DNA of 64,000 bases from Glebionis coronaria (lineage: Eukaryota > Streptophyta > Magnoliopsida > Asterales > Asteraceae): the NCBI GenBank assembly GCA_025667525.1, contig CM046881.1, positions 28,469,580-28,533,579 of the forward strand. The letters are read 5' to 3'. The position numbers and the translations under genes were made by a program. Of this stretch, positions 12,601 through 24,967 are shown in pieces. Positions within the stretch are counted from its first letter, which is position 1; each line of letters starts with the position of its first letter. The notes under the pieces were generated by a model that saw only the letters and a list, made by a program, of their open reading frames with translations, had not been told where the DNA came from and did not search any database.

Positions 12601-15600
12601 TAGTTGTAGTCTTGAAACGGAGTCATGTATCACATGTTATGACCATTTTATTGCAACCCATGTTTTCAGATAATTTCAATATAAATTTGTTTTTGTATGT
12701 TAGCGATTGTGTTTGGTAATCTATTTCTTGATAGCTCTCAATTTTAATAGAATAAAACATGGAATCAAATATTTTAGAGTCATATAATACATAAGCAAGT
12801 TGATCCTACATGAAATGTCAAAAAATACTTGTCCTTCTTTTGCATATTATTCACCTATGTAGGCTTCCCAAGGTTAAACAATATCATTTTTAGGTCAAAT
12901 AACATGACGTGTTGTTAGAGCACACTCATGTCTTGACCTTTATAGTATAATGTGCCGTCGAGATGCTCTTTGTCTACTACATTCACAACTACCTCAAATA
13001 CTAGCTGGCCAACTTTTACACCAATAAAACACAACCAAAACTAAACAGAGCAAACATATAGATGTGTTTTATCCAACAAGAATCCGGGCAAATACATTTT
13101 GCCTCTATGTGGTCTATATGGACTGGAAATAATTTTAGAGGTTTTTTCTTAGGTTTGGATGATTTGAGCCGGTTACGGCATTTTTAGCTGTTCTTTGTAG
13201 GTTTTTTTCAGTTTTTGATCGGGTTTAGTTACTTTTGACCAATGCTTGCCTGGATAAAAGTACTCCTTTTTTCAAGCATCCATTTTCTTAGTTGTGGTCT
13301 TGAAACGGAGTCATGTATCACATGTTATGACCATTTTATTGCAACCCACGTTTTCAGATAATTTCAATATAAATTTGTTTTTGTATGTTAGCGATTGTTT
13401 TTGGTACTCTATTTCTTGATAGCTCTCAATTTTAATAGAATAAAACATGGAATCAAATATTTTAGAGTCATATAATACATAAGCATGTCGATCCTAAATG
13501 AAATGCCAAAAAATACTTGTCCTTCTTTTGCATATTATTCACCTATGTAGGCTTCCCAAGGTTAAACAATATCATTTTTAGGTCAAATAATATGACGTGT
13601 TGTTAGAGCACACTCATGTCTTGACCTTTATACTATAATGTGCCGTCGAGATGCTCTTTGTCTACTACATTCACAACTACCTCAAATACTAGCTGACCAA
13701 CTTTTACACCAATAAAACTCAACCAAAACTAAATAGAGCAAACATATACATGTGTTTATCCATCACGAATCCGGGCAAATACGTTTTGCCCGGATGCTAT
13801 GTGGTCTATATAGACTGGAAATAGTTTTAGAGGTTTTTTCTTAGGTTTGGATGATTTGAGCTGGTTACGGCATTTTTAGCTGTTCTTGGTAGGTTTTTAT
13901 CAGTTTTTGATCGGGTTTAGTCGCTTTTGACCAATGCTTGCTTGGATAAAAGTACTCCTTTTTTCAAGCATCCATTTTCTTAGTTGTAGTCTTGAAACGG
14001 AGTCATGTATCACATGTTATGACCATTTTATTGCAACCCATGTTTTCAGATAATTTCAATATAAATTTGTTTTTGTATGTTAGCGATTGTGTTTGGTACT
14101 CTATTTCTTGATAGCTCTGAATTTTAATAGAATAAAACATGGAATCAAATATTTTAGAGTCATATAATACATAAGCAAGTTGATCCTACATGAAATGTCA
14201 AAAAATACTTGTCCTTCTTTTGCATATTAATCACCTATGTAGGCTTCCCAAGGTTAAACAATATCATTTTTAGGTCAAATAACATGACGTGTTGTTAGAG
14301 CACACTCATGTCTTGACCTTTATAGTATAATGTGTCGTCGAGATGCTCTTTGTCTACTACATTCACAACTACCTCAAATACTAGCTGGCCAACTTTTACA
14401 CCAATAAAACACAACCAAAACTAAACAGAGCAAACATATAGATGTGTTTTATCCAACAAGAATCCGGGCAAATACATTTTGCCTCTATGTGGTCTATATG
14501 GACTGGAAATAATTTTAGAGGTTTTTTCTTAGGTTTGGATGATTTGAGCTGGTTACGGCATTTTTAGCTGTTTTTGGTAGGTTTTTATCAGTTTTTGATC
14601 GGGTTTAGTCGCTTTTGACCAATGCTTGCCTGGATAAAAGTACCTCTTTTTTCAAGCATCCATTTTCTTAGTTGTAGTCTTGAAACGGAATCATGTATCA
14701 CATGTTATGACCATTTTATTGCAACCCATGTTTTCAGATAATTTCAATATAAATTTGTTTTTGTATGTTAGCGATTGTGTTTGGTAATCTATTTCTTGAT
14801 AGCTCTCAATTTTAATAGAATAAAACATGGAATCAAATATTTTAGAGTCATATAATACATAAGCAAGTTGATCCTACATGAAATGTCAAAAAATACTTGT
14901 CCTTCTTTTGCATATTATTCACCTATGTAGGCTTCCCAAGGTTAAACAATATCATTTTTAGGTCAAATAACATGACGTGTTGTTAGAGCACACTCATGTC
15001 TTGACCTTTATAGTATAATGTGCCGTCGAGATGCTCTTTGTCTACTACATTCACAACTACCTCAAATACTAGCTGGCCAACTTTTACACCAATAAAACAC
15101 AACCAAAACTAAACAGAGCAAACATATAGATGTGTTTTATCCAACAAGAATCCGGGCAAATACATTTTGCCTCTATGTGGTCTATATGGACTGGAAATAA
15201 TTTTAGAGGTTTTTTCTTAGGTTTGGATGATTTGAGCCGGTTACGGCATTTTTAGCTGTTCTTTGTAGGTTTTTATCAGTTTTTGATCGGGTTTAGTTAC
15301 TTTTGACCAATGCTTCCCTGGATAAAAGTACTCCTTTTTTCAAGCATCCATTTTCTTAGTTGTGGTCTTGAAACGGAGTCATGTATCACATGTTATGACC
15401 ATTTTATTGCAACCCACGTTTTCAGATAATTTCAATATAAATTTGTTTTTGTATGCTAGCGATTGTTTTTGGTACTCTATTTCTTGATAGCTCTCAATTT
15501 TAATAGAATAAAACATGGAATCAAATATTTTAGAGTCATATAATACATAAGCATGTCGATCCTAAATGAAATGCAAAAAAATACTTGTCCTTCTTTTGCA

Positions 15601-18600
15601 TATTATTCACCTATGTAGGCTTCCCAAGGTTAAACAATATCATTTTTAGGTCAAATAACATGACGTGTTGTTAGAGCACACTCATGTCTTGACCTTTATA
15701 CTATAATGTGCCGTCGAGATGCTCTTTGTCTACTACATTCACAACTACCTCAAATACTAGCTGACCAACTTTTACACCAATAAAACTCAACCAAAACTAA
15801 ATAGAGCAAACATATACATGTTTTTATCCATCAAGAATCCGGGCAAATACATTTTGACCGGATGCTATGTGGTCTATATTGACTGGAAATAATTTTAGAG
15901 GTTTTTTCTTAGGTTTGGATGATTTGAGCTGGTTACGGCATTTTTAGCTGTTCTTGGTAGGTTTTTATCAGTTTTTGATGGGGTTTAGTCGCTTTTGACC
16001 AATGCTTGCCTGGATAAAACTACTCCTTTTTTCAAGCATCCATTTTCTTAGTTGTAGTCTTGAAACGGAGTCATGTATCACATGTTATGACCATTTTATT
16101 GCAACCCATGTTTTCAGATAATTTCAATATAAATTTGTTTTTGTATGTTAGCGATTGTGTTTGGTACTCTATTTCTTGATAGCTCTGAATTTTAATAGAA
16201 TAAAACATGGAATCAAATATTTTAGAGTCATATAATACATAAGCAAGTTGATCCTACATGAAATGTCAAAAAATACTTGTCCTTCTTTTGCATATTAATC
16301 ACCTATGTAGGCTTCCCAAGGTTAAACAATATCATTTTTAGGTCAAATAACATGACGTGTTGTTAGAGCACACTCATGTCTTGACCTTTATAGTATAATG
16401 TGTCGTCGAGATGCTCTTTGTCTACTACATTCACAACTACCTCAAATACTAGCTGGCCAACTTTTACACCAATAAAACACAACCAAAACTAAACAGAGCA
16501 AACATATAGATGTGTTTTATCCAACAAGAATCCGGGCAAATACATTTTGCCTCTATGTGGTCTATATGGACTGGAAATAATTTTAGAGGTTTTTTCTTAG
16601 GTTTGGATGATTTGAGCTGGTTACGGCATTTTTAGCTGTTTTTGGTAGGTTTTTATCAGTTTTTGATCGGGTTTAGTCGCTTTTGACCAATGTTTGCCTG
16701 GATAAAAGTACTCCTTTTTTCAAGCATCCATTTTCTTAGTTGTAGTCTTGAAACGGAGTCATGTATCACATGTTATGACCATTTTATTGCAACCCATGTT
16801 TTCAGATAATTTCAATATAAATTTGTTTTTGTATGTTAGCGATTGTGTTTGGTAATCTATTTCTTGATAGCTCTCAATTTTAATAGAATAAAACATGGAA
16901 TCAAATATTTTAGAGTCATATAATACATAAGCAAGTTGATCCTACATGAAATGTCAAAAAATACTTGTCCTTCTTTTGCATATTATTCACCTATGTAGGC
17001 TTCCCAAGGTTAAACAATATCATTTTTAGGTCAAATAACATGACGTGTTGTTAGAGCACACTCATGTCTTGACCTTTATAGTATAATGTGCCGTCGAGAT
17101 GCTCTTTGTCTACTACATTCACAACTACCTCAAATACTAGCTGGCCAACTTTTACACCAATAAAACACAACCAAAACTAAACAGAGCAAACATATAGATG
17201 TGTTTTATCCAACAAGAATCCGGGCAAATACATTTTGCCTCTATGTGGTCTATATGGACTGGAAATAATTTTAGAGGTTTTTTCTTAGGTTTGGATGATT
17301 TGAGCCGGTTACGGCATTTTTAGCTGTTCTTTGTAGGTTTTTATTAGTTTTTGATCGGGTTTAGTCACTTTTGACCAATGCTTGCCTCGATAAAAGTACT
17401 CCTTTTTTCAAGCATCCATTTTCTTAGTTGTGGTCTTGAAACGGAGTCATGTATCACATGTTATGACCATTTTATTGCAACCCACGTTTTCAGATAATTT
17501 CAATATATATTTGTTTTTGTATGTTAGCGATTGTTTTTGGTACTCTATTTCTTGATAGCTCTCAATTTTAATAGAATAAAACATGGAATCAAATATTTTA
17601 GAGTCATATAATACATAAGCATGTCGATCCTAAATGAAATGCCAAAAAATACTTGTCCTTCTTTTGCATATTATTCACCTATGTAGGCTTCCCAAGGTTA
17701 AACAATATCATTTTTAGGTCAAATAACATGACGTGTTGTTAGAGCACACTCATGTCTTGACCTTTATACTATAATGTGCCGTCGAGATGCTCTTTGTCTA
17801 CTACATTCACAACTACCTCAAATACTAGCTGACCAACTTTTACACCAATAAAACTCAACCAAAACTAAATAGAGCAAACATATACATGTGTTTATCCATC
17901 AAGAATCCGGGCAAATACATTTTGCCCGGATGCTATGTGGTCTATATAGACTGGAAATAATTTTAGAGGTTTTTTCTTAGGTTTGGATGATTTGAGCTGG
18001 TTACGGCATTTTTAGCTGTTCTTGGTAGGTTTTTATCAGTTTTTGATCGGGTTTAGTCGCTTTTGACCAATGCTTGTCTGGATAAAAGTACTCCTTTTTT
18101 CAAGCATCCATTTTCTTAGTTGTAGTCTTGAAACGGAGTCATGTATCACATGTTATGACCATTTTATTGCAACCCATGTTTTCAGATAATTTCAATATAA
18201 ATTTGTTTTTGTATGTTAGCGATTGTGTTTGGTACTCTATTTCTTGATAGCTCTGAATTTTAATAGAATAAAACATGGAATCAAATATTTTAGAGTCATA
18301 TAATACATAAGCAAGTTGATCCTACATGAAATGTCAAAAAATACTTGTCCTTCTTTTGCATATTAATCACCTATGTAGGCTTCCCAAGGTTAAACAATAT
18401 CATTTTTAGGTCAAATAACATGACGTGTTGTTAGAGCACACTCATGTCTTGACCTTTATAGTATAATGTGTCGTCGAGATGCTCTTTGTCTACTACATTC
18501 ACAACTACCTCAAATACTAGCTGGCCAACTTTTACACCAATAAAACACAACCAAAACTAAACAGAGCAAACATATAGATGTGTTTTATCCAACAAGAATC

Positions 18601-21600
18601 CGGGCAAATACATTTTGCCTCTATGTGGTCTATATGGACTGGAAATAATTTTAGAGGTTTTTTCTTAGGTTTGGATGATTTGAGCTGGTTACGGCATTTT
18701 TAGCTGTTTTTGGTAGGTTTTTATCAGTTTTTGATCGGGTTTAGTCGCTTTTGACCAATGCTTGCCTGGATAAAAGTACCTCTTTTTTCAAGCATCCATT
18801 TTCTTAGTTGTAGTCTTGAAACGGAGTCATGTATCACATGTTATGACCATTTTATTGCAACCCATGTTTTCAGATAATTTCAATATAAATTTGTTTTTGT
18901 ATGTTAGCGATTGTGTTTGGTAATCTATTTCTTGATAGCTCTCAATTTTAATAGAATAAAACATGGAATCAAATATTTTAGAGTCATATAATACATAAGC
19001 AAGTTGATCCTACATGAAATGTCAAAAAATACTTGTCCTTCTTTTGCATATTATTCACCTATGTAGGCTTCCCAAGGTTAAACAATATCATTTTTAGGTC
19101 AAATAACATGACGTGTTGTTAGAGCACACTCATGTCTTGACCTTTATAGTATAATGTGCCGTCGAGATGCTCTTTGTCTACTACATTCACAACTACCTCA
19201 AATACTAGCTGGCCAACTTTTACACCAATAAAACACAACCAAAACTAAACAGAGCAAACATATAGATGTGTTTTATCCAACAAGAATCCGGGCAAATACA
19301 TTTTGCCTCTATGTAGTCTATATGGACTGGAAATAATTTTAGAGGTTTTTTCTTAGGTTTGGATGATTTGAGCCGGTTACGGCCTTTTTAGCTGTTCTTT
19401 GTAGGTTTTTATCAGTTTTTGATCGGGTTTAGTTACTTTTGACCAATGCTTGCCTGGATAAAAGTACTCCTTTTTTCAAGCATCCATTTTCTTAGTTGTG
19501 GTCTTGAAACGGAGTCATGTATCACATGTTATGACCATTTTATTGCAACCCACGTTTTCAGATAATTTCAATATAAATTTGTTTTTGTATGCTAGCGATT
19601 GTTTTTGGTACTCTATTTCTTGATAGCTCTCAATTTTAATAGAATAAAACATGGAATCAAATATTTTAGAGTCATATAATACATAAGCATGTCGATCCTA
19701 AATGAAATGCAAAAAAATACTTGTCCTTCTTTTGCATATTATTCACCTATGTAGGCTTCCCAAGGTTAAACAATATCATTTTTAGGTCAAATAACATGAC
19801 GTGTTGTTAGAGCACACTCATGTCTTGACCTTTATACTATAATGTGCCGTCGAGATGCTCTTTGTCTACTACATTCACAACTACCTCAAATACTAGCTGA
19901 CCAACTTTTACACCAATAAAACTCAACCAAAACTAAATAGAGCAAACATATACATGTTTTTATCCATCAAGAATCCGGGCAAATACATTTTGACCGGATG
20001 CTATGTGGTCTATATTGACTGGAAATAATTTTAGAGGTTTTTTCTTAGGTTTGGATGATTTGAGCTGGTTACGGCATTTTTAGCTGTTCTTGGTAGGTTT
20101 TTATCAGTTTTTGATCGGGTTTAGTCGCTTTTGACCAATGCTTGCCTGGATAAAACTACTCCTTTTTTCAAGCATCCATTTTCTTAGTTGTAGTCTTGAA
20201 ACGGAGTCATGTATCACATGTTATGACCATTTTATTGCAACCCATGTTTTCAGATAATTTCAATATAAATTTGTTTTTGTATGTTAGCGATTGTGTTTGG
20301 TACTCTATTTCTTGATAGCTCTGAATTTTAATAGAATAAAACATGGAATCAAATATTTTAGAGTCATATAATACATAAGCAAGTTGATCCTACATGAAAT
20401 GTCAAAAAATACTTGTCCTTCTTTTGCATATTAATCACCTATGTAGGCTTCCCAAGGTTAAACAATATCATTTTTAGGTCAAATAACATGACGTGTTGTT
20501 AGAGCACACTCATGTCTTGACCTTTATAGTATAATGTGTCGTCGAGATGCTCTTTGTCTACTACATTCACAACTACCTCAAATACTAGCTGGCCAACTTT
20601 TACACCAATAAAACACAACCAAAACTAAACAGAGCAAACATATAGATGTGTTTTATCCAACAAGAATCCGGGCAAATACATTTTGCCTCTATGTGGTCTA
20701 TATGGACTGGAAATAATTTTAGAGGTTTTTTCTTAGGTTTGGATGATTTGAGCTGGTTACGGCATTTTTAGCTGTTTTTGGTAGGTTTTTATCAGTTTTT
20801 GATCGGGTTTAGTCGCTTTTGACCAATGCTTGCCTGGATAAAAGTACTCCTTTTTTCAAGCATCCATTTTCTTAGTTGTAGTCTTGAAACGGAGTCATGT
20901 ATCACATGTTATGACCATTTTATTGCAACCCATGTTTTTAGATAATTTCAATATAAATTTGTTTTTGTATGTTAGCGATTGTGTTTGGTAATCTATTTCT
21001 TGATAGCTCTCAATTTTAATAGAATAAAACATGGAATCAAATATTTTAGAGTCATATAATACATAAGCAAGTTGATCCTACATGAAATGTCAAAAAATAC
21101 TTGTCCTTCTTTTGCATATTATTCACCTATGTAGGCTTCCCAAGGTTAAACAATATCATTTTTAGGTCAAATAACATGACGTGTTGTTAGAGCACACTCA
21201 TGTCTTGACCTTTATAGTATAATGTGCCGTCGAGATGCTCTTTGTCTACTACATTCACAACTACCTCAAATACTAGCTGGCCAACTTTTACACCAATAAA
21301 ACACAACCAAAACTAAACAGAGCAAACATATAGATGTGTTTTATCCAACAAGAATCCGGGCAAATACATTTTGCCTCTATGTGGTCTATATGGACTGGAA
21401 ATAATTTTAGAGGTTTTTTCTTAGGTTTGGATGATTTGAGCCGGTTACGGCATTTTTAGCTGTTCTTTGTAGGTTTTTATCAGTTTTTGATCGGGTTTAG
21501 TCACTTTTGACCAATGCTTGCCTCGATAAAAGTACTCCTTTTTTCAAGCATCCATTTTCTTAGTTGTGGTCTTGAAACGGAGTCATGTATCACATGTTAT

Positions 21601-22043
21601 GACCATTTTATTGCAACCCACGTTTTCAGATAATTTCAATATAAATTTGTTTTTGTATGTTAGCGATTGTTTTTGGTACTCTATTTCTTGATAGCTCTCA
21701 ATTTTAATAGAATAAAACATGGAATCAAATATTTTAGAGTCATATAATACATAAGCATGTCGATCCTAAATGAAATGCCAAAAAATACTTGTCCTTCTTT
21801 TGCATATTATTCACCTATGTAGGCTTCCCAAGGTTAAACAATATCATTTTTAGGTCAAATAACATGACGTGTTGTTAGAGCACACTCATGTCTTGACCTT
21901 TATACTATAATGTGCCGTCGAGATGCTCTTTGTCTACTACATTCACAACTACCTCAAATACTAGCTGACCAACTTTTACACCAATAAAACTCAACCAAAA
22001 CTAAATAGAGCAAACATATACATGTGTTTATCCATCAAGAATC
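9636..22043. repeat. Higher-order repeat: six copies of a 2068-bp B'-B-A trimer
   Basis: B' units start at 9636, 11704, 13772, 15840, 17908, 19976 and 22044, each exactly 2068 bp after the last. Every period is a 693-bp B' (hairpin insertion, GCTCTGAA, usually ATTAATCACC and TGTGTCGTCG), a 688-bp B (GCTGTTTTTGG, GGTAATCT) and a 687-bp A ending in the ACATGTGTTTATCC tail. Copies of the same position in different trimers are more alike than neighbouring units, the defining mark of a higher-order repeat. The seventh B' is the unit split by the retrotransposon and lacks several B' markers (it has GCTCTCAA and ATTATTCACC), so the regular register ends there. Confidence 0.95.
14465..22043. repeat. 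Supra-order duplication with 4136-bp period (two trimers)
   Basis: Private variants recur exactly 4136 bp (2 x 2068) apart. TACCTCTTTT occurs near 14641 and 18777. GTATGCTAGCG occurs near 15450 and 19586. The broken hairpin TTTTGACCGGATG with TATATTGACTGG and AAAACTACTCC occurs in the units at 15840 and 19976. GCCTCGATAAA occurs in the units at 17221 and 21357. Trimers one apart lack these markers, so a two-trimer block was duplicated as a unit. The copies also differ by a few private bases, for example TGCTTCCCTGG only near 15312 and CGGCCTTTTT only near 19381. Confidence 0.88.
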
Positions 22044-22525
22044 CGGGCAAATACATTTTGCCCGGATGCTATGTGGTCTATATAGACTGGAAATAATTTT
22101 AGAGGTTTTTTCTTAGGTTTGGATGATTTGAGCTGGTTACGGCATTTTTAGCTGTTCTTGGTAGGTTTTTATCAGTTTTTGATCGGGTTTAGTCGCTTTT
22201 GACCAATGCTTGCCTGGATAAAAGTACTCCTTTTTTCAAGCATCCATTTTCTTAGTTGTAGTCTTGAAACGGAGTCATGTATCACATGTTATGACCATTT
22301 TATTGCAACCCATGTTTTCAGATAATTTCAATTTAAATTTGTTTTTGTATGTTAGCGATTGTGTTTGGTACTCTATTTCTTGATAGCTCTCAATTTTAAT
22401 AGAATAAAACATGGAATCAAATATTTTAGAGTCATATAATACATAAGCAAGTTGATCCTACATGAAATGTCAAAAAATACTTGTCCTTCTTTTGCATATT
22501 ATTCACCTATGTAGGCTTCCCAAGG

Positions 22526-22530
22526 TTAAA
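22526..22530. repeat. Target site duplication, left copy (TTAAA)
   Basis: TTAAA directly precedes the TG of the 5' LTR and is repeated directly after the CA of the 3' LTR. Uninterrupted monomers read AAGGTTAAACAATATC at this point, so this is the 5-bp duplication made by integrase. Confidence 0.97.
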
Positions 22531-22784
22531 TGATGAGACAGCTTTTATACATGGTCTCATCGTTCTTTTTGGACTTAAAATGCATTAAATATCATCAAAA
22601 TACCCAAATATATGCTTGTGTTTGTTACTTGTGTAATTTAGGTACGGATATTGAGAAAATGACAAAAGATCACAAGAATCACGCAAAAACGAACACGGGA
22701 AACGAAGCCGCTCGATGAACCAAGCCCTAGTGAGGAATTTTCCAAAGAAAACCCTTGAAGATTTGAAGAATATTGAAGATTGGT

Positions 22785-23050
22785 CCTCCAAGTTTGAAGA
22801 ATTGACACTTTATACCCTTGTATCTTCATAATTACAAGTTTGGTCCCTAAAGTTTGTCAAAATTACAAAAAGGACCCTTAACTTTGAAGAATTGGCAAAT
22901 TTAGTCCCTCATCAAATCTAAATTGTCAAATATGGTCCTCCAAGAAGTCAACCAACAAGTCAAAGCCTTGAAGTTTGAAGATATGGCAAATTCAGTCCTT
23001 GGAAAATGAAGAAATTGCATAAATGGTCCTTGTTTCAAGATTACAAAAAC
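22785..23050 (+). repeat. Degenerate TGGTCC-type mini-repeats in the U3 region
   Basis: A short, imperfectly repeated motif, roughly 'GAAGAATTGGCAAATT-AGTCC' or 'AAATATGGTCC', recurs about every 30-60 bp. Examples are TTGGTCCTCC, TTTGGTCCCTAA, AAAGGACCC, TTTAGTCCCTC, TATGGTCCTCC, TTCAGTCCTTG and AAATGGTCCTT. The same block is in the 3' LTR at about 34625-34895. It lies upstream of the TATA box, where repeated enhancer-like motifs of plant LTRs are usually found. A regulatory role is inferred only from position. Confidence 0.6.
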
Positions 23051-23732
23051 ATTATGCCAAAAATGACAAGTGCTGAAAGTTAAATACAAAGGAAATGGGA
23101 TTTGTGAGCTGATAATACAAAATGAAGATGAGAAGAAAGACTGGGGACTATTATTGCCCAGACACAAAACCTTTCCCCACCAATTGGTTGCTGCCACCTC
23201 ACGTCTGCTGCCTTGTCACCCTCCCACATCAGCATCCACTTAACCCCAAATATTAATTAATAAAACGATTTAAACTCGTTTTATATATTATAATTTGGTG
23301 GGAAACAAGTACTGTTCAAGATTAACCCCATTAATCCCCTTTGTTCTTAACCAAATAAGCCCAGATTTTTAATCTTCAAATCAAAGGGTTTATCTAAATT
23401 AATCACCCAGAAGTTTAATTTAACCTTAAAGCTTGACATCCTATGTGATAACTGAGATCCAGCTCACCCCACACTTGCTACCTGCCAAAACCATATCACG
23501 GGTCACCACTACCATCCAAAAATCTTTGACCCTTTGAACGCTTAGGATTCATTGGCGTGTTCCCTAAGCACAAACCAACACTCAAGATCATCTCAAGGAC
23601 ACAAGGACGCTCAGAGTTGCTCACATGACACCAAGAACAAAAGGCATCTTCCTGGTATATCCAAGATTCGTCCAAGGGTGTTTTTGGAAGAACAAGCTTA
23701 GGGTTTGCATTCTAGATAGTTCTGTAACCATG

Positions 23733-23739
23733 TATAAAA
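23733..23739 (+). promoter_or_regulatory. Putative TATA box of the 5' LTR promoter
   Basis: TATAAAA follows AACCATG and is followed by GGGTGCCTGTACCC. It sits about 1.2 kb into the LTR and is the best TATA match seen there. If it is used, the transcript would start near 23760-23775, giving a U3 of about 1.2 kb and an unusually long R-U5 of about 2.3 kb. Confidence 0.6.
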
Positions 23740-23944
23740 GGGTGCCTGTACCCTTTTCTTTTTTTTTTGTTCCAGTTTTTATGTAATTTTTATTTTCTTT
23801 AAATTAATGAAAAAGTTTTTTACCTACATGAAACTGTGATCCATTTACTTTCCAGCATTTTAAATTTTAAAGTTAGTTCATCTTTCTTCAAAGTTTGTGT
23901 TTTAAAAAGTTTTCAAAAAAAGGTTTTTAAGTTTCTGAATTGAG

Positions 23945-23965
23945 CAAGTTCTTGGTAAGAACTTG
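23945..23965 (+). repeat. LTR stem-loop, 9-bp arms
   Basis: CAAGTTCTT and AAGAACTTG are perfect reverse complements around a 3-base GGT loop. It lies downstream of the putative TATA box, so it would be present in the RNA, and it recurs unchanged in the 3' LTR near 35788-35808. Confidence 0.75.
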
Positions 23966-24154
23966 TGTCAAGATTTGGTATTTCCAGCTTCAAATTATTG
24001 TGTTAATGCTTTGAAGGTTATCATTGAGAAGTTTTGAAAGGTTTTAAAAAGATTTTTAAGAAAGTAAGAAAGAAATAGAATATATCATATACCTTGTTCT
24101 TGTGCTGTTTTTTTTTATTTTTCAGGTTTGACCTGTTGTTGATCAATGTTCAGC

Positions 24155-24216
24155 ATACACCCGGGTGTATTTGGAGGTGGATTTACATCCACTAGAACCC
24201 TGGATGTAGGGTTCTA
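24155..24216 (+). repeat. 16-bp palindrome followed by three overlapping stem-loops in the LTR
   Basis: ATACACCCGGGTGTAT (24155-24170) is a perfect palindrome. Next come three stems that share bases and so exclude one another: GTGGAT/ATCCAC (24177-24182 with 24187-24192), TACATCCA/TGGATGTA (24184-24191 with 24201-24208) and TAGAACCC/GGGTTCTA (24193-24200 with 24209-24216). The 3' LTR keeps the whole block at 35998-36059. The last two stems interleave as in a pseudoknot, but no spacer crosses the first stem, so a switch between alternative hairpins is the likelier reading. Confidence 0.75.
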
Positions 24217-24868
24217 AGGTAACTACCCATTTCCTTTTTGAAATCTCAGAAAAAGTGAAGTTTGGTGATATTGCATGAATCTGCTTAGATTGTGTGTTTA
24301 AGCTGTTGATTTGTGTTCTTATGTGTTTGTATTCATGTTAGATGCTATAAAAATCAGTTTGAGTAGTTTTTAAAAGTTTTTGTTTGAGAAATTGTTGATT
24401 TCAATTTTTAAGGGTGTGTTTGGATCTGCTTTTAATTTTTGAAAAGTTTGTTAGATTTTGAAGTTAAAACGTGTTAGATGGAACGAGTAGGGTTGAGTAA
24501 GTTTGTGTGAAGGTTTTGTTTAAGATTGGTAAAATTTGGATCAAGTTACAAGTGTTAAAAGTGAAATAGCATAGCTAAAATCTGCATATGTCTATTTCTG
24601 CCTAATTTGATGATTTTTGTGCTTCAAATTCCATAATCTGTTAAGTTATAGATCATTCTAGGGCTTGAGTTTGCTTGTGTATCAATTGGTGCTATTGTAT
24701 GCATAATAAGGGAGATTGAAACTCATTTGTGTGCAATCTGTTAAGCAAAAAAAGTCCACAGACCTATCATTTGTCACAGCAACTTGAAAATGCCATGTTT
24801 AGCTTTGATTGTATGGTTTTGTGCTAATTGTTGATTATTTGCTGCTTATTTTTGTGTGATTATTGACT

Positions 24869-24892
24869 CCTTATACTCAAAGGAGTATAAGG
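24869..24892 (+). repeat. LTR stem-loop, 10-bp arms
   Basis: CCTTATACTC and GAGTATAAGG pair perfectly around an AAAG loop. The 3' LTR has the same hairpin near 36711-36734. Confidence 0.75.
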
Positions 24893-24967
24893 GTGCCTTT
24901 TTTGTCCAAAATAAGCTTTCAAATAAGCTTTCCTAAGCTTAATACTCAACTGAACAAAAGTATACAC

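Larger units (their letters stand above)
1..22530. repeat. Left arm of a ~688-bp tandem satellite array
   Basis: Head-to-tail copies of one AT-rich monomer with no ORF of note. Using the CGGG of the CCGGGCAAATAC motif as unit start, units begin at 1, 689, 1377, 2064, 2757, 3445, 4133, 4821, 5509, 6197, 6885, 7573, 8261, 8949, 9636, 10329, 11017, 11704, 12397, 13085, 13772, 14465, 15153, 15840, 16533, 17221, 17908, 18601, 19289, 19976, 20669, 21357 and 22044. Lengths are 688 (standard), 687 (A unit with the shortened tail) or 693 (B' unit). Two families alternate. A has GAGCCGG, TTTGTAGG, TCACTTTT, GTGGTC, CCCACG, CATGTCGATC and CTGACC. B has GAGCTGG, TTGGTAGG, TCGCTTTT, GTAGTC, CCCATG, CAAGTTGATC and CTGGCC. 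A and B differ by roughly 2%. The array runs off the left edge of the window. Confidence 0.98.

Noticed and set aside
1..22530. CRISPR-like regular repeats
   Set aside because: The repeated unit is ~688 bp with no unique spacers. It is a plant satellite.
22530..22718. 62-codon ORF at the start of each LTR (also 34379-34567)
   Set aside because: It is the same only because the LTRs are copies. Its first ATG uses bases of the target site or polypurine tract, and it has no recognisable domain.
22901..23197. 98-codon minus-strand ORF in both LTRs (also 34750-35046)
   Set aside because: Antisense to the element, runs through the mini-repeat region, no family motif, and duplicated only through the LTRs.
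24184..24215. Classical H-type pseudoknot in the LTR
   Set aside because: The two stems interleave, but there is no spacer to cross the 8-bp first stem, so alternative hairpins are more plausible.
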